NCBI GenBank assembly: GCA_037074615.1
Contig: CM073527.1
Coordinates: forward strand, 8,210,848 to 8,274,847
Origin: Leucaena leucocephala
Lineage: Eukaryota; Streptophyta; Magnoliopsida; Fabales; Fabaceae
DNA length: 64,000 nucleotides
Reading direction: 5' to 3'
Positions 44,987 to 56,520 of this stretch are shown here, one piece after another. The notes under the pieces were generated by a model, which worked only from the letters and a program-made list of their open reading frames with translations, ran no database searches and was not told the DNA's origin. Position 1 is the stretch's first letter. Each line of letters starts with the position of its first letter. The position numbers and the translations under genes were made by a program.

Positions 44987-45000
44987 CCTATAAATATACC
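44987..45000 (+). promoter_or_regulatory. TATA box of the B2 LTR
   Basis: CCTATAAATATACC, the counterpart of the B1 site at 3402. Confidence 0.6.
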
Positions 45001-46773
45001 CTTCCCCCTTACTTCATTCCCACGGCCAAGCAAGGTAAAATAAGAGAAAGAGAGAAAGAAAGAAAGGAAGTAAGTTATCTAGTCCCTGCTCTAATAAAGT
45101 AGAGGATTGCTCTTAGTAGTTAAAATAGAGAAATATCTCTATTAATAAAGGTAGCTAAAGAGAGAAAGAAAGTTAGGGTAATGTCAGAGTAAGGATATTA
45201 CCCCTAGTTAAGCATGGGTTAAGTAGAGCTATACTAGATAATAATAAAGGCATTATTATTCTATGTATAGGCTCTGACTTATGATAGGAAGGGACCTTAG
45301 AGACAAGTCTAAAGGCTAGAAGGAAAGGCTACACGCCAGGTAGTGAACTTATCATAAACTTGTATGTATTGAATGTTATGCTTGATGTGCTATGGCTTTG
45401 TTGAATTGTGTTGCATATGTGCTTATGTATGAAGCACTATTTCTATGATTACTTTGGCTAATTGTATTTCATATGTAACATGGAAGCATGTACATTAGAC
45501 AATGTTAACACTTTCACAAGCAAGCACAAGTATTCATATTAATGCATGCATTGTTTAGTACCGTTTACTACTTAGATTTCCCTAGAAATCTCACCCCATC
45601 CATATCAATCCAATTACAACAGGTCTTCTCAAGATGGAGGAGATAAATATGCATGAAGAGATGTTAATTATTTAGCATGATTGATATGTGATTCATGTAT
45701 GTATAATTGCAGAAAATTGTCACTGTGAACAGTAACTTATGGGAGGCAGTGACATTTGAGCTATAATTATAAATAGTAAATGATTGAATAAATATATGAT
45801 ATTTTTCTAGAAAATATTAGACATTCCAAGCTTCGATTTGATATATAGAACGTCTCATTTGGATGTCTATACATAAAGATATGATCTTTCAAAGTTGGGA
45901 CCAGAAATGCTGAATTCAGGGACAGGATGCTGGATAAACAGTAAACTTCGGACGTTGAAATAGAATTATGTTAGCTTCGTGTAGTAATTTGGACCACTTT
46001 ATTTCAATTTTTTTAGAATTAGTTATGTTTTTTTTAGGTTAGGTAACTCCTCTGGAATTTACACAGTAAACAGTACTCGTGAAGAGTAAAATTCCAGATT
46101 GAGTAATTTGACTTCAATAGCCTTAGAAGTAGTTCCACATGCTACCGTTTGGTCCCTAAGATGTAAGAAAAGGAGGATGTTTCATCTATAGTATTAGATA
46201 TAGTAAATTTATGAAAGATAGGAATGATATGAGAAATTCTTGAGTGATAGAGGAAATGAGTAAAGTCTTAACATATAATATTGGCTTCTGAGATCATTCT
46301 TAGGGAATTATCTGTTGAGTTAGCAACTAAGTGGAAATGACTAACCTTGTAACTTAGTCTGTTAGTTTAGGTCTTCCAGAGATGAGAATACAGTACAGTA
46401 GAATCGCAGTAGATTCTAAAAGATTGCAGTTAGATCCTAGCATGGCTTATAGAGAATAGAATTCCAGGGTCACAGTTAGATTCTGAAGAGGCTTATGGTT
46501 GATCGCAATAGACCTAGCCTAAAGAAAGAAGATGAATGGGTCATAAGTATAATATTTCTTTGGAAGGACGAATTACCAAGAACAAGGTTAAAGTGGGGAA
46601 GCCTCACAAGTTGGTTAACTCATAACAGAGAGAGTACCCCTAATGTTAGTTTCAAATAGGCTTATTATTATCATGGATTGAACTCATAATCTTCTTACAT
46701 GAAAAAGGAATTAAGTTATTAAAGTTAAAGTTTTTAGTCCTGAGTAACATATATTTATGAGTATGTAGATAAT

Positions 46774-46953
46774 ATGCCTACGGAAGAGAAGAAAAGATAT
46801 CTCATGAGATATAAGAAGGGGTCAAGTAAGACAGAGAGATCCCTAGATGAGATTACTGAGAATAACAATAAGAGACAAATAGATCTTCCAGATGAAGATA
46901 AAGAGATTAGAAGGCTAGATAGACCCAAGAGAGACAATATGAGAAGGGTCTAA
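46774..46953 (+). CDS. Hypothetical 59-codon basic frame in A2
   Basis: ATG to TAA, 59 residues, highly charged with Lys/Arg clusters (EEKKRYLMRYKKG, then RRLDRPKRD). B3 has a recognisable equivalent near 58586 that starts MPEEERR and is then frameshifted, and A1 has a scrambled version at 8200-8345. Presence in three copies suggests descent from a real coding segment, but it could simply be conserved internal sequence. No domain is recognised. Confidence 0.3.
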   Translation: MPTEEKKRYLMRYKKGSSKTERSLDEITENNNKRQIDLPDEDKEIRRLDRPKRDNMRRV

Positions 46954-46967
46954 GACAATAAAGTACT

Positions 46968-47101
46968 AAAGTTAAAGACTGTTAGCACCAATGCTTTAGA
47001 TTTTTATAGTCACTTTTCTGTTAAGTATGCTCAAGCAAGAGTAACCCAATTATGGGTAACCCCCTGGGAACTGGGAAGTAATGAGAAAGGGTGAAAATGC
47101 C
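46968..47101 (+). pseudogene. 5S rRNA-derived segment inside A2
   Basis: Homologous to 8391-8515 and in the same position relative to the flanking GACCCAAGAGAGA and AATGCC blocks. Keeps GTTAAGTATGCTCAAGCAAG and GGGTAACCCCCTGGGAA. It has an extra CTGGGAA-like repeat near 47064 and more substitutions than the A1 copy. Confidence 0.75.
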
Positions 47102-48354
47102 ATAGAAGTTTGGCATAGATGAACAAAGTTATTTAAAATGATAGAAAGAGCTATGAAAAGTTAGAAAGGGTTTTGAATAGTAAGAGATTAAAGCCCTTAT
47201 GTCAAGTCCAAATAGAGTGGATTTGAAAAGAAAGATTCAGATTATAGATATATGTCAGGAGGAAGTTAGAAAGACTTACTCGGAGAGTTTTCTCAAAAAC
47301 CAACAAAGTTATAAGTTAAAGAGAATATTAGACTTATGGTATCTCAGAATACATCATGATAAGGCAAGATAAGTCATGAAATGATGAGGTACACCATGAT
47401 ATAGCCAGATTTGGCCATATATGCCGTGATATGGTATGAAAAGTATGTAATGAGATACGTTATGAGAAATATGTAATGTGACATATAATGAGAAATATTT
47501 ATTAAGAAGTATAATACGAAGTGGCTTTGTAGTTAGCTTTATAAATAGATAGAAAGGCTCCCTTTTTGAAAGGGATAAGATGTTTCAATGTTATGTTACA
47601 AATGAAAAAGCAAGTGAGAGATTTCACTCCTTGCATAAAATGACAGACATTATGTTATGTTTATAAAATATGCTAAAGCTCTAAATGTTAGAGCAATGCA
47701 AGTTCCATGTGATAGAGCTATGCAAGCTCTGAGTGTTAAAGATGTGCATATTAAGGAAAGGAATGCTTGAGCTCTGTTGTTAGAGCTTTGTATTCATGAG
47801 TAGGTACGTAGTCCTGCAACATGTTGGCCAAGTATTATGTATGTTAGAGTATGTGCTCCTATTTAGTAGTAAAGTAAAGAAAGAATAATGACATAAGTCA
47901 TCTCTGTATTATGATGACTTATTAAAAATGATAAGAAGTACGATGATATGAAAGCAAAAATTGAAGATTTACGAATGTTAAGATAAGTAATAAGAGATAT
48001 GTGCTAGAAAGTATGATGAATAGTTGATGGAAACTCCAAAATATAGTAATATTCGAGAGAGTTTGATATGAAAGAAATGGACAATACCCACAAGTTTAGT
48101 ATGGTGAGAAGTTCATATGCAAATAGATACATAACAAGTAAGCAAGTAATAGAATAAAGTAGAGTTCAACTTTGATTGAGTTGATTCAGAAAAGAAGAGT
48201 AACCATAGCAAATATATGAAGATTTGTGAATATGGAAAGTACTATGCTAAGATGTTAAGATAAAAAAATAAGAGGTAAATACCCCAATCTTTAGTCATAA
48301 AGCAAAAAAGATAATTGACTAAGGTGTTAAGTAAATTTCAAGGATGAAATTTAT

Positions 48355-48369
48355 TTTAAGGGGTAGAAA
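48355..48369 (+). other. Polypurine tract of A2
   Basis: A TTTTAAGGGGTAGAAA stretch directly precedes the 3' LTR, preceded by the same pol-end remnant (TTTCAAGGATGAAATTTA) as in A1 and B3. Confidence 0.7.
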
Positions 48370-50788
48370 CGTTATATCCTAATTTTTCCCTATCTATATA
48401 AGACTGATAGTGGAAAGAGGTTTGGAAAGGATTGTGATGATAAATAAAAAGGAAAAACAATTATCAAACAAAAATATAAAGATGAGGGATTAAAATGAAA
48501 AGTCTAAAAGTTCTATGGTGCAAAGTGTAAAGTAGACAAAAGCTTTGGGCCATTAAGTGTAATTGTGAAAAGTTGAGGGCTAAAGTGTAATTTTCAAAAG
48601 TTCAAGAGCAAAATGGTAATTGTGAAAAGTTGAGCCGAAAAAGTTTCAAAAATACCTAGAATCATATTAGTCCCAAATTTTCCCAGTAAATAGAGAAAAT
48701 TATCTTGATCAGTTTGAAGCAACACATAATTTTGATTTGAGGTCCCAAAATATTGATATGACTTTTTGAAGAAAAAATTAATATAGTACCCTCTGGACCT
48801 CACAATCAAATTAAATTTGGCAGTAAATTCTTATGATAGAGCTCAAAAAGGAGTTCTGTATAATTTATTATGGAATTTATAGTGGATTAAAACACCCGAT
48901 AAATACGTTTTAAGGGAAATTTCTTGGGAGTTGAGCCCATGAAGATAATGGATTGTGTAGAGGGCCCAAAATGGTATCTTATAGGCCTAATAATATTTTC
49001 AGATAAGTATATGGACCAGGGCTAATAAAGATTCAAAAAAAACAAAATTACAAAAATTCCAGTGAGTATGCCACTATCTTATGTCATTGAGCCAGAGATA
49101 GACAAAGGGTATTTTGGTCATTTGACTAAGGTTAGACAGTTAAGGAGAATTCCCAGAATAGTTGACTAAGGTCAGGGAATACTCTGATGAGGTGTGAAAA
49201 GATGATAATGCCCTTGAGATATTAAAGTAAATAAAGAAGAACTAATGGGCATTTTGATAATCTACTAAGGGATTTGTAATTAAGTTTAGACCCATTATAA
49301 GAATGTCAATGGCAGGAAGAATTCAGATGCCTGATTTAAGGTCAAAAACCATACTATAGAATTTGGATGCCAAGAAGGAGACCTTTTGGTATGCACTGTT
49401 AATTATAGAAGGAGATGGAATTTCAATGATCTAATGCTTCCATTGAATTTATATGATGATTTTGTGTAGGATTGGATAGGTTGAAAACCTTGGAAGTATT
49501 GGAATTAAAAGTTATAATTCTTGGAATTCTTCTCTATTACTATTCACTAGTATGAACAGTAATTTGAATTTAATGATTTTGATGCTTCTAATGGTTTTAA
49601 AATAAAAAGTTGAGTGGGATAAAGTAGAGAAACAAGTATTGGAATCAAAATGAGAATTTTTAGAAGAATTATGTATGAGTTGCAAATCTATCTAGAACAG
49701 TGCATATGAGCGGGAATTTCATGATTCTAAATTCATAAATGGATTCAAAAGATGAAATTGTGTAGGGTAAAGTTAAGACATCAATTGATTCAAAGGCCAA
49801 GTCAATTAGTAAAGATCAAAGGTAGTTATGTTAGTTAAAGTAAGTTTAATGATCAAGGAAGTTAGATTGTGATAGATGGATGATTATGTAATGTTAGAAT
49901 TTGATAGTGGACTCCAAAGAGGCAGCCACACATCAAAGAGAAGTAAGAAGAAAGAGTCAAAGCAAAGTTAAAGTGAAAGAAAGTCAAGTATATGAGGTAG
50001 TAAATTTATCCTAAACTTGTATGTATTGAATGTTATACATAGTTGTGCTATGGCTATGTTGAATTGTGTTGCATATGTGTTTATAATTGAAGCTCTATTT
50101 CTATAATTACTTTGGCCAATTGTATTTCATATGTTACATGGAAGCATGCACATTACACAATGTTAACACTTTCACAAGCAAGCACAAAGTATTTACATTA
50201 TTAATACATGCATTATTTAGTACCATTTGCTATTGAGATTTCCCTAGAAATCTCACCCCTTCATATAATCCCAATCCCAGTAGGTTTATTAATGATGAAA
50301 GAGGATGATGAATCATGAAGTGAAGCTAGGGATTGGATAGTATAAATGTTATATGAAGAATTGTTATAAGTAATGTGCTATATGATCAATATAAGTAGTG
50401 ATGGTCATGATGTAATGAAAATTAGTAAATGATGAGATAAATGTATGAACTTTTACAGACATTTAGTTAACATGTTAAGCTTCATTTTGACACTAATGCC
50501 TTGAGATATTAAAGGAAATAAAGAAGAACCCCTTATTTCAATGTATGTACAAAGAGAATGATTTTTTCTAAATATGGGGACGAGAACCTATTTTCAGAAT
50601 TTTTGACCAAACGAACAGTAATCATTGGTGATTAAATTGTATTAATTGGCTAAGCATTTGGTAAAGAACTTATTTTTCCCTTAAACTTAAAGATGTTAGA
50701 TGCGAGTATAATTTTGAACCACTTCTTTTTTATTTTTCTACAATTAATTATGATTTTTTGAAATTCATCGCCTAATCTAGAATACCAT
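48370..50788 (+). mobile_element. Truncated 3' LTR of A2
   Basis: Starts CGTTATATCC (mutated TGTCATATCC). About 600 bp containing the TATA region is deleted near 49365 (compare 33455-34070 in the 5' LTR). A short duplicated piece is inserted near 50497-50525. The last 125 bp or so is missing: homology stops at GAATACCAT, and P2-related sequence follows. Frames inside are chance readings. Confidence 0.85.
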
Positions 50789-50868
50789 TATTAATACTTT
50801 TAATATGCTGCATGACTATGAAATGTAATTTACATCACCAGAAGTTCTTAATTCTTTCCTTTAGGTAA
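50789..50868. other. Junction between A2 and P2
   Basis: About 80 bp without a match elsewhere in the window. Gag homology to P1 begins at 50869. Confidence 0.4.
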
Positions 50869-52900
50869 AGAAATAAATATAACACTTAGGCAAATTAAGA
50901 AAGCTAAAACTTTGAGCCAAACTAGTGTTATATATATTATTGAGCTTAGTTCCTCTAGTGAAGTTATTGTAGCTGAAACAAAATTTGCATTTAGTGATTT
51001 CTTAGATAATCATTTTGTCATGGAGCATGTTAATGAGGCTGAAGATCATAATCATAAGAAGAATTTGAATCAAAATGAGGAAAATGAAGAGAATTGCATA
51101 AACAATAATAGACGGGCATGTAGGAGCATTAAAGCACCACTTCTTCTAATGCAAACTTTAATCCTTTTCATACTTGTCCTACTTTGGATGTTAGTTTTGA
51201 GTTGAAATATCCTTTGTTGAGTAACTTACCAAATTTTTTTGGTTTGGCAGGTGAGAATCTTTTTAAACACTTGAAGACTATGCACTAGTATGTTCATCTA
51301 TGAAACTTCTAGGTGCTAATATGGATGTTGTTTAGAGATAAGTATTCCATTTTACACTTGAAAGAAAGGAAAAATAATGATTTTATATACTGCCACATCA
51401 TTCACCTCGTGCTTTGGACTCTTGAACAACTTGTGAAATGCTTCTTAGAGAGATAATTTCTTACTTTCAAGACTGCTACATTGAGACAGGAGATTTTTGG
51501 TAGAAAATTGTTTGCTCAAGATTCATTTTATGAAATTTAGGGAAGGTTTTAAGAGCTTCAAGCTAGATGTCCTTACTATCATATTCCAAATGAGCATTTG
51601 GTGCAATATTTTTATTTAGGACTTTGCACTTTAAACATAACTAATTTAGATACAACTGCTAGAGGTTGTATTGATTATTTAACTCCTGATGAAGTATGGA
51701 ACCTGATTGAAAAAATAGCAAATAACGCCAGTAGTATGGAGGCTATGATACTAAGCAAGTTCATGAAATTTCTATGAGGTCTTCTCAAGATTATAATAAT
51801 CTATCTTCTCAAGTTACTGCTATGAACACTCAGATCAACAATTTAGCTACTCAATTGAAAAATGCACATGTTCAAAACTCAATTTCAAGCTCTAGTTGCT
51901 CCTAGTTGTCAGCTTTGTTCTTCTCTTATGTACACTAGTGATAAGTGTCTTACACATTATGAGGATGTATTAGCAATTTATATAGGCAAACCAAATCAGT
52001 ATCAACAAAAGAATCTATTACCCAACACATATAATGAAAGATTGAGGGACTATCCTAATTTCATATAGAAGGATGGAGGAGGAGATAAGAAGTTTGGACA
52101 GAACATATTCAACAATGACAGACAAGTGGTTGACTCCTCTAGAGCTGTGGATCTACTTGTTGTTATGAAGGATGATGGTATTTCTGAGATAATCAAGATC
52201 AAGTAGTTCAAGGATTTGCAATATACAGTGAAGAGTAATGTAACAATGACAAATTCAAAGTTTGCTACCTTGGACAGCAAAATAGATCAGTAGGAAACCA
52301 AAGATTCAAACATTAATGGTATTTATCACAATTAGCTAATTCGGTGAGTGATGTTTAGGAAAGGATTAGTGAAAATCTACCTTCAAATATTGTTGTTAAT
52401 CCCAAATTTGTTAATGTTATGAGCTTGAGGAGTGGCAAAATAGTGGGGAAAGTCAATTTTGATGTTGATAAAGATGCTGATGAAGAAAATGAGTAACAAG
52501 ACAAATTAGAAGAATTAGCGAAGGAAAAGCTTAACTCATTCTAGAATTAAAAAGGAAGAAAGAGAAGAGGATTTTATAGTAGAAAAATGATCAAGATAAA
52601 TTGGAAGATGATGTACAATCAGCTGAAATTCATGAAGTAGTAATTGATTCTAGAAGTACAAGTTAGAAATCATACAAGAGTCAGCTACAAAATGAGCATG
52701 AAGATGCAAAACAGAAAGAAAGAGAGATAAGTATTAAACATTTACCTTTTCCAAGTACATACATGTGTCGAAGGAAAGTTTTAAAAGAAAAATAGGAACA
52801 TGATATTAAGAATTTATTGGGAAAATTGGAAGTTAATGTACCACTCTTGGATCTAATTAAAAGTATACCCATGTATGGAAAATTCATGGAAGAACTTTGT
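50869..52900 (+). pseudogene. gag: Athila-type gag remnant of P2
   Basis: It follows P1 gag in order: acidic N-terminus (50912-51130), the LLSNLPNFFGLAG block (51216-51252), FTLERK near 51350, RCPYYHIPNEHL-type block near 51575, PDEVWNLI near 51690, a zinc-knuckle-like CQLCSSLMYTSDKC (51910-51951) with the His replaced by Tyr, and the VNPK...MSLRSGK end (52400-52437). Many stops and frameshifts are present. Its charged C-terminal tail is diverged from that of P1. Confidence 0.75.
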
Positions 52901-52929
52901 ACTAATAAAAGAATTTGCAAGCTAAATAA

Positions 52930-53669
52930 GAGGGTTCAAATGGGCTCTAGTGTGTCAGCCTTACTTAAGCCATAACTTCCTATTAAATGTAATGATCTAA
53001 GTTCATTTATAATCCCAATTATTATAGGTAAGTTTTAGTGTACTAGTATTCTATTAGATCTAGGTGTAGCCATAAACATAATGCCAACTTCCATTTACAT
53101 ATCATTAGGTATATGATCACTTAAAGAAACTACCATGATAGTTCAACTTGCTAATCAAACCACTAAGAAACTTAAGGGACTATTAGAAGACATTTTAGTG
53201 AAGGTTAAAGACTTGATTATACCTTCAGATTTTTATGTTTAAGATATGTCACATGAATCGACTGTTGAAGGACTATTATTTTGGGTAAGCCATTTCTTAA
53301 AACAGCTAACACTGCCACAAGGATAAAAATGGGAGTATTACAATGGAAGTGGGTGATAATATCATAACTTTTAATGTATATAAAATAATGAGACATCCAT
53401 TTGAAGATTACTCACTACTAGGCTTAAGTGATATTGATGCATGCATAGAAGAAGCTAATGAAGAACATGAACTGTTGTTGAAAACTTTTGATGAATCTAG
53501 TTCTGAGTTGTGTGGATCTAAAATTTTTTCCTCTTCAGAATTTTCTTTAGATAGTAGAGGTGATGTGTTAAGTATTAACTATAATTTAGTTGATAGCTTA
53601 CTTTCTACCACACAATCTGTTTCTTTTTCTATTATGAACTTTTTGAATGAAGTTATTGTGTCTAAATAG
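52930..53669 (+). pseudogene. pol: Athila-type protease and linker start of P2
   Basis: The active-site block LLDLGVAINIMPTSIYISLG is at 53053-53112, followed by LLEDILVKVKDLIIPSDFY near 53175. The stretch 53343-53669 (DNIITFNVYKIMRHPFEDYSLL) continues as in P1. Stops near 53035 and 53240 and a frameshift near 53280 break it. The catalytic DLG is retained. Confidence 0.75.
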
Positions 53670-54754
53670 GTGAAGCTTATTACAAGCCTTGGAAACTAAG
53701 AATTTGGTTCCATCAATTGTTTAGCCACCTAAATTAGAACTTAAACTACTTCCTAGTAACCTTAAATATGCATTTTTATTTGAAAATGACAAATTACTTG
53801 TTATAATTGCTAATTCACTTTCTGTTTCTGAGGAAGAGGGTTAGTTTTAGTTTTAAAAACACATAAGAGAGCAATAAGTTGGGCCTTAGCTGATATACCT
53901 GATATAGATGCTATTGTATGCACATATAAATCTTGTTAAATGATGGAGCTAAGCCTAATAAGCATCATCAAAAAAGGCTAAACCCCTTGATATCTAATAT
54001 GGTCAACAAAGAGATAACTAAGCTCTTAAATGCTGGCATTATCTACCCTATTTTAGATAGTGAATGGGTAAGTCCAATGCGTGTGGTTCCAAAGAAGAGC
54101 AGTATAAATGTGGTAAGGAATGAAAAAATAAAATAATCCCTACTAGAGTGTAGAATTCATGGGAGTATGTATTGATTATAGGAAATTGAATGATGTAACT
54201 AAGAAGGACCATTTTCCTGTACCATTTATAGATTAAATGTTGGAAAGACTTATTGGAAAAACCAATTACTATTTTCTTGATGGTTTTTTAGGTTTCAATT
54301 GCCCTCGAAGACTAAGAGAAAACCACATTCACATGTCCTTTTGGTACCTATGCTTATAGGAGGATGTCATTTGGCTTGTACAATTATCCAGAACCTTTCA
54401 AAGAGTTATGATGCATATATTCAACAAGTTCTTGGAAAACAACATGGAGGTAGTCATGGATGATTTTACAATGTATGGTATGAATGTTTAGAAAGTTTAG
54501 AGAAAGTCTGAGCAAGGTGCATTGAGAAGCAACTTGTGTTGAATTTTGAGAAATGCCATTTTATGGTAGATATAGGACACTTAATATCTAAGAATGGGAT
54601 TGAAGTAAACAAAGCAAAGATTGAGGTTATTTCTTCTCTTTCTTATGCCATATCTTTAAAGAAACTAAGGTCATTTCTAGGATATGCTGGATTTTATAGA
54701 ACATTTATAAAGGATTTTAGCAAGATTACCTCTCCACTTTCTAAACTCATGTAA
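53670..54754 (+). pseudogene. pol: Athila-type reverse transcriptase of P2
   Basis: After the linker (53720-53930) the RT blocks appear in order: MLNDGAKP, AGIIYPILDSEWVSPMRVVP (54036-54093), VCIDYRKLND (54167-54196), the catalytic MDDF in VVMDDFTMYG (54453-54480), FEKCHFMV (54543-54566), then GIEVNKAKIEVI and LRSFLGYAGFYRTFIKDFSK (54668-54725). MDDF in place of YxDD fits Athila/Tat elements. A region near 54290-54330 is frameshifted, and several stops exist, so no active enzyme is made. Confidence 0.85.
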
Positions 54755-54760
54755 AAAGAT

Positions 54761-55348
54761 ATGGAGTTCTATTTTGATGATACTTGTAAGAGAGCATTTG
54801 ACACTATTAAAGCTCTACTTATCACACCACCCATACTTGTTGTACCTAATTGGTATTTAGATTTTGAGTTTTCATGTGATGCATCAAATGAAGTTGTAGG
54901 TGCAATATTAGAACAAAAATATGGTAAGTTGTCTAAAGTCATTTCATATGCTTCTAAGATATTAGATAGTGCTCAAAAGAATTATACTACCACTAAAAAA
55001 AACTCTTTGCTATTGTGTTTGCACTTGACAAATTCAAGTCTTATCTTTTGAGTTATAAGGTGATTATATACACTGACCATATTGCTATAAAGTTCTAATT
55101 TAAAAAGCTATAGTCCAAGCCTTGACTCTTGAGATAGATGCTGCTAATCCAAGAATTCGATGTGGAAATAAGGGATAAGATTGGAGCAGAGAATGTGGTG
55201 GCTAATTATCTTAGTAGGTTTCCTGAAAACATAAGGAGAGTACTAGAATTTGATGTCATTTATGATAAATTTAGAGATTATTCTATTTCTATAATTTTTG
55301 CAATTACACCTTGTTATTGCCACATAATGAACTATATTATTACTGATC
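54761..55348 (+). pseudogene. pol: Athila-type RNase H of P2
   Basis: FEFSCDASNEVVGAILEQK (54867-54923) holds the first catalytic Asp. NYTTTKK near 54980 corresponds to the glutamate-bearing block; the usual Glu is Lys here. The final block reads LIQEFDVEIRDKIGAENVVA (55144-55203), then NYLSRF. The frame continues into the RNase H-integrase spacer (FAITPCYCHIMNYI) and is then cut by B3 at about 55349. Integrase is absent. Confidence 0.8.
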
Positions 55349-56370
55349 TGGTGGAGTTAGGAGCAGTCCAAGGAGTTGAAGGACTGGGCAGAGCTTAGGA
55401 ATGAGGTAAGTAAGTTATCTAGTCCCTACTCTAATAAAGTAGAGGATTTCTCTTAATAGTTAGAATAGAGAAATATCTCTATTAATAAAGGTAGCTACAG
55501 GTAGAAAGAAAGTTAGGGGAATGTCGGATTAAGGATATTACCCCAAAGTTGAGCATGAGTTAAGTAGAGCTATACTGGATAATAATAAAGATATTATTAT
55601 GCTATGTATAGGCTCTGACTTATGAGAAGAAGGGACCTTAGAGATAAGGTTAAGAGCTGGAAGGAAAGGCTACATGCCAGGTAGTAGACTTACCTACTAG
55701 TATGCTTATATTGCTTAGATGTTTTATGTGATCTTTTCTTACCTTGATGATGTGAAGCATGTATGATTAAGTAATGCTCTGTTTCTTTTTATACTATAGC
55801 CATATGTTATATTTAAGTAACATGGAAGCATGTATGTTATCATGATGCAAGCATGATCATTAAGTACACACATAGTAACATCAAGCATATAGTTGTATAT
55901 ATTGTATGGTTTCTGTTTGCTACTGAGATTTCCCTAGAAATTTCATCCCCTTCCATGTAATCCTAATCTCACAGGTATGTTAGAAGAGGATTGAAGAATC
56001 ATGGAGAGAAGCTGGGGATTAGATAGTGCAAATGTTGGGACCATAATGCTAGAATCAGGGAAAAACGCAGGATGAACAGTAAACTTCGGATGTTTACTAA
56101 CATTGACCTAGTCAAGGAGTGGTCAATGAGTTACTTTTCCATGAAATAGCATTAAGTTAGCTTCATTTAGCAATTTGAACCATTTCATTTTGATTTTTCT
56201 AGAATTAGTTATGATTTTTCAAAGTCAGGTCACTCCACTGGAATTTACACAGTGAATAGTACTCGCTAGGAGTAAAATTTCAGATTGAGTAATTTGACTT
56301 CAATAGCCTTAAAAGTGGTTTCATAAGCTACCGTTTGGTCCCTTAGACATAAGAAAATGAGTATGTTTCA
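55349..56370 (+). mobile_element. 5'-truncated 5' LTR of B3
   Basis: Aligns with B1 3502-4534 and B2 45020-46184, ending GTATGTTTCA. Contains the 45090-45290-type segment of B2 at 55425-55630. The TATA region is missing, so this copy has no promoter. Confidence 0.8.
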
Positions 56371-56373
56371 TTT

Positions 56374-56520
56374 TGGTATCAGAGCAGAGGATTCTGGCTC
56401 AGAGCAGAAGGTTATGGTACAGAATTGAGAGGGTTCTAGTACAGAGCAAAGAGTTCTGGTACAGAGCGTAAGATTCTGGCATAGAATAGAAGGTTCTGGC
56501 TCAGTGATGCTCTGGTATAG
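56374..56520 (+). repeat. PBS and array of about 20-bp PBS-like repeats (B3)
   Basis: TGGTATCAGAGC at 56374 is a perfect initiator-Met primer-binding site. It is followed by seven diverged repeats starting at 56395, 56415, 56437, 56457, 56477, 56497 and 56513 (spacings 21, 20, 22, 20, 20, 20, 16). Each has TGG/TAG followed by a CAGAGC-like core and AAGGTTC-like tail. B1 2583-2709 has the same spacing. Family A has only the PBS and one further copy (1625-1655). Confidence 0.9.

Larger units (their letters stand above)
39116..46184 (+). mobile_element. B2, solo LTR of family B, interrupted by A3
   Basis: Starts TGTCATATCCC and ends GGATGTTTCA. Without the nested A3 it is about 1.96 kb. There is no internal region, so it arose by recombination between the LTRs of a full element. 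It lies in the internal region of A2. It carries a segment (45090-45290) that is absent from B1 but present in B3. Confidence 0.85.
46190..48354 (+). mobile_element. Internal sequence of A2, second part
   Basis: Colinear with A1 7640-9668. Contains the TCGCAGTTAGATCCT-type repeats (46400-46520), a short basic frame (46774), the 5S-like segment and GAGCT-rich inverted repeats (47690-47780). No gag or pol motif is present. Confidence 0.7.
32444..50788 (+). mobile_element. LARD-like Ty3/gypsy element A2 with nested insertions
   Basis: 5' LTR 32444-35588, PBS, orphan frame, palindrome array, internal non-coding sequence interrupted at 39116-46189 by B2, 5S-like segment, polypurine tract, and a truncated 3' LTR 48370-50788. 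It is inserted in the RT gene of P1. It is colinear with A1, apart from an extra segment at about 36893-37300. The two LTRs differ much more than those of A1, so it is older. Confidence 0.85.
50869..55348 (+). mobile_element. Athila-type element P2 body (gag-protease-RT-RNase H)
   Basis: Homologous to P1 from the gag N-terminus onward, and extends past the P1 breakpoint through RT and RNase H. No 5' LTR or PBS lies before it; the A2 3' LTR stands there instead. It ends at 55348, where B-family LTR sequence begins. No integrase is visible. The region 59954-62735 may be its 3' end. Confidence 0.8.
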
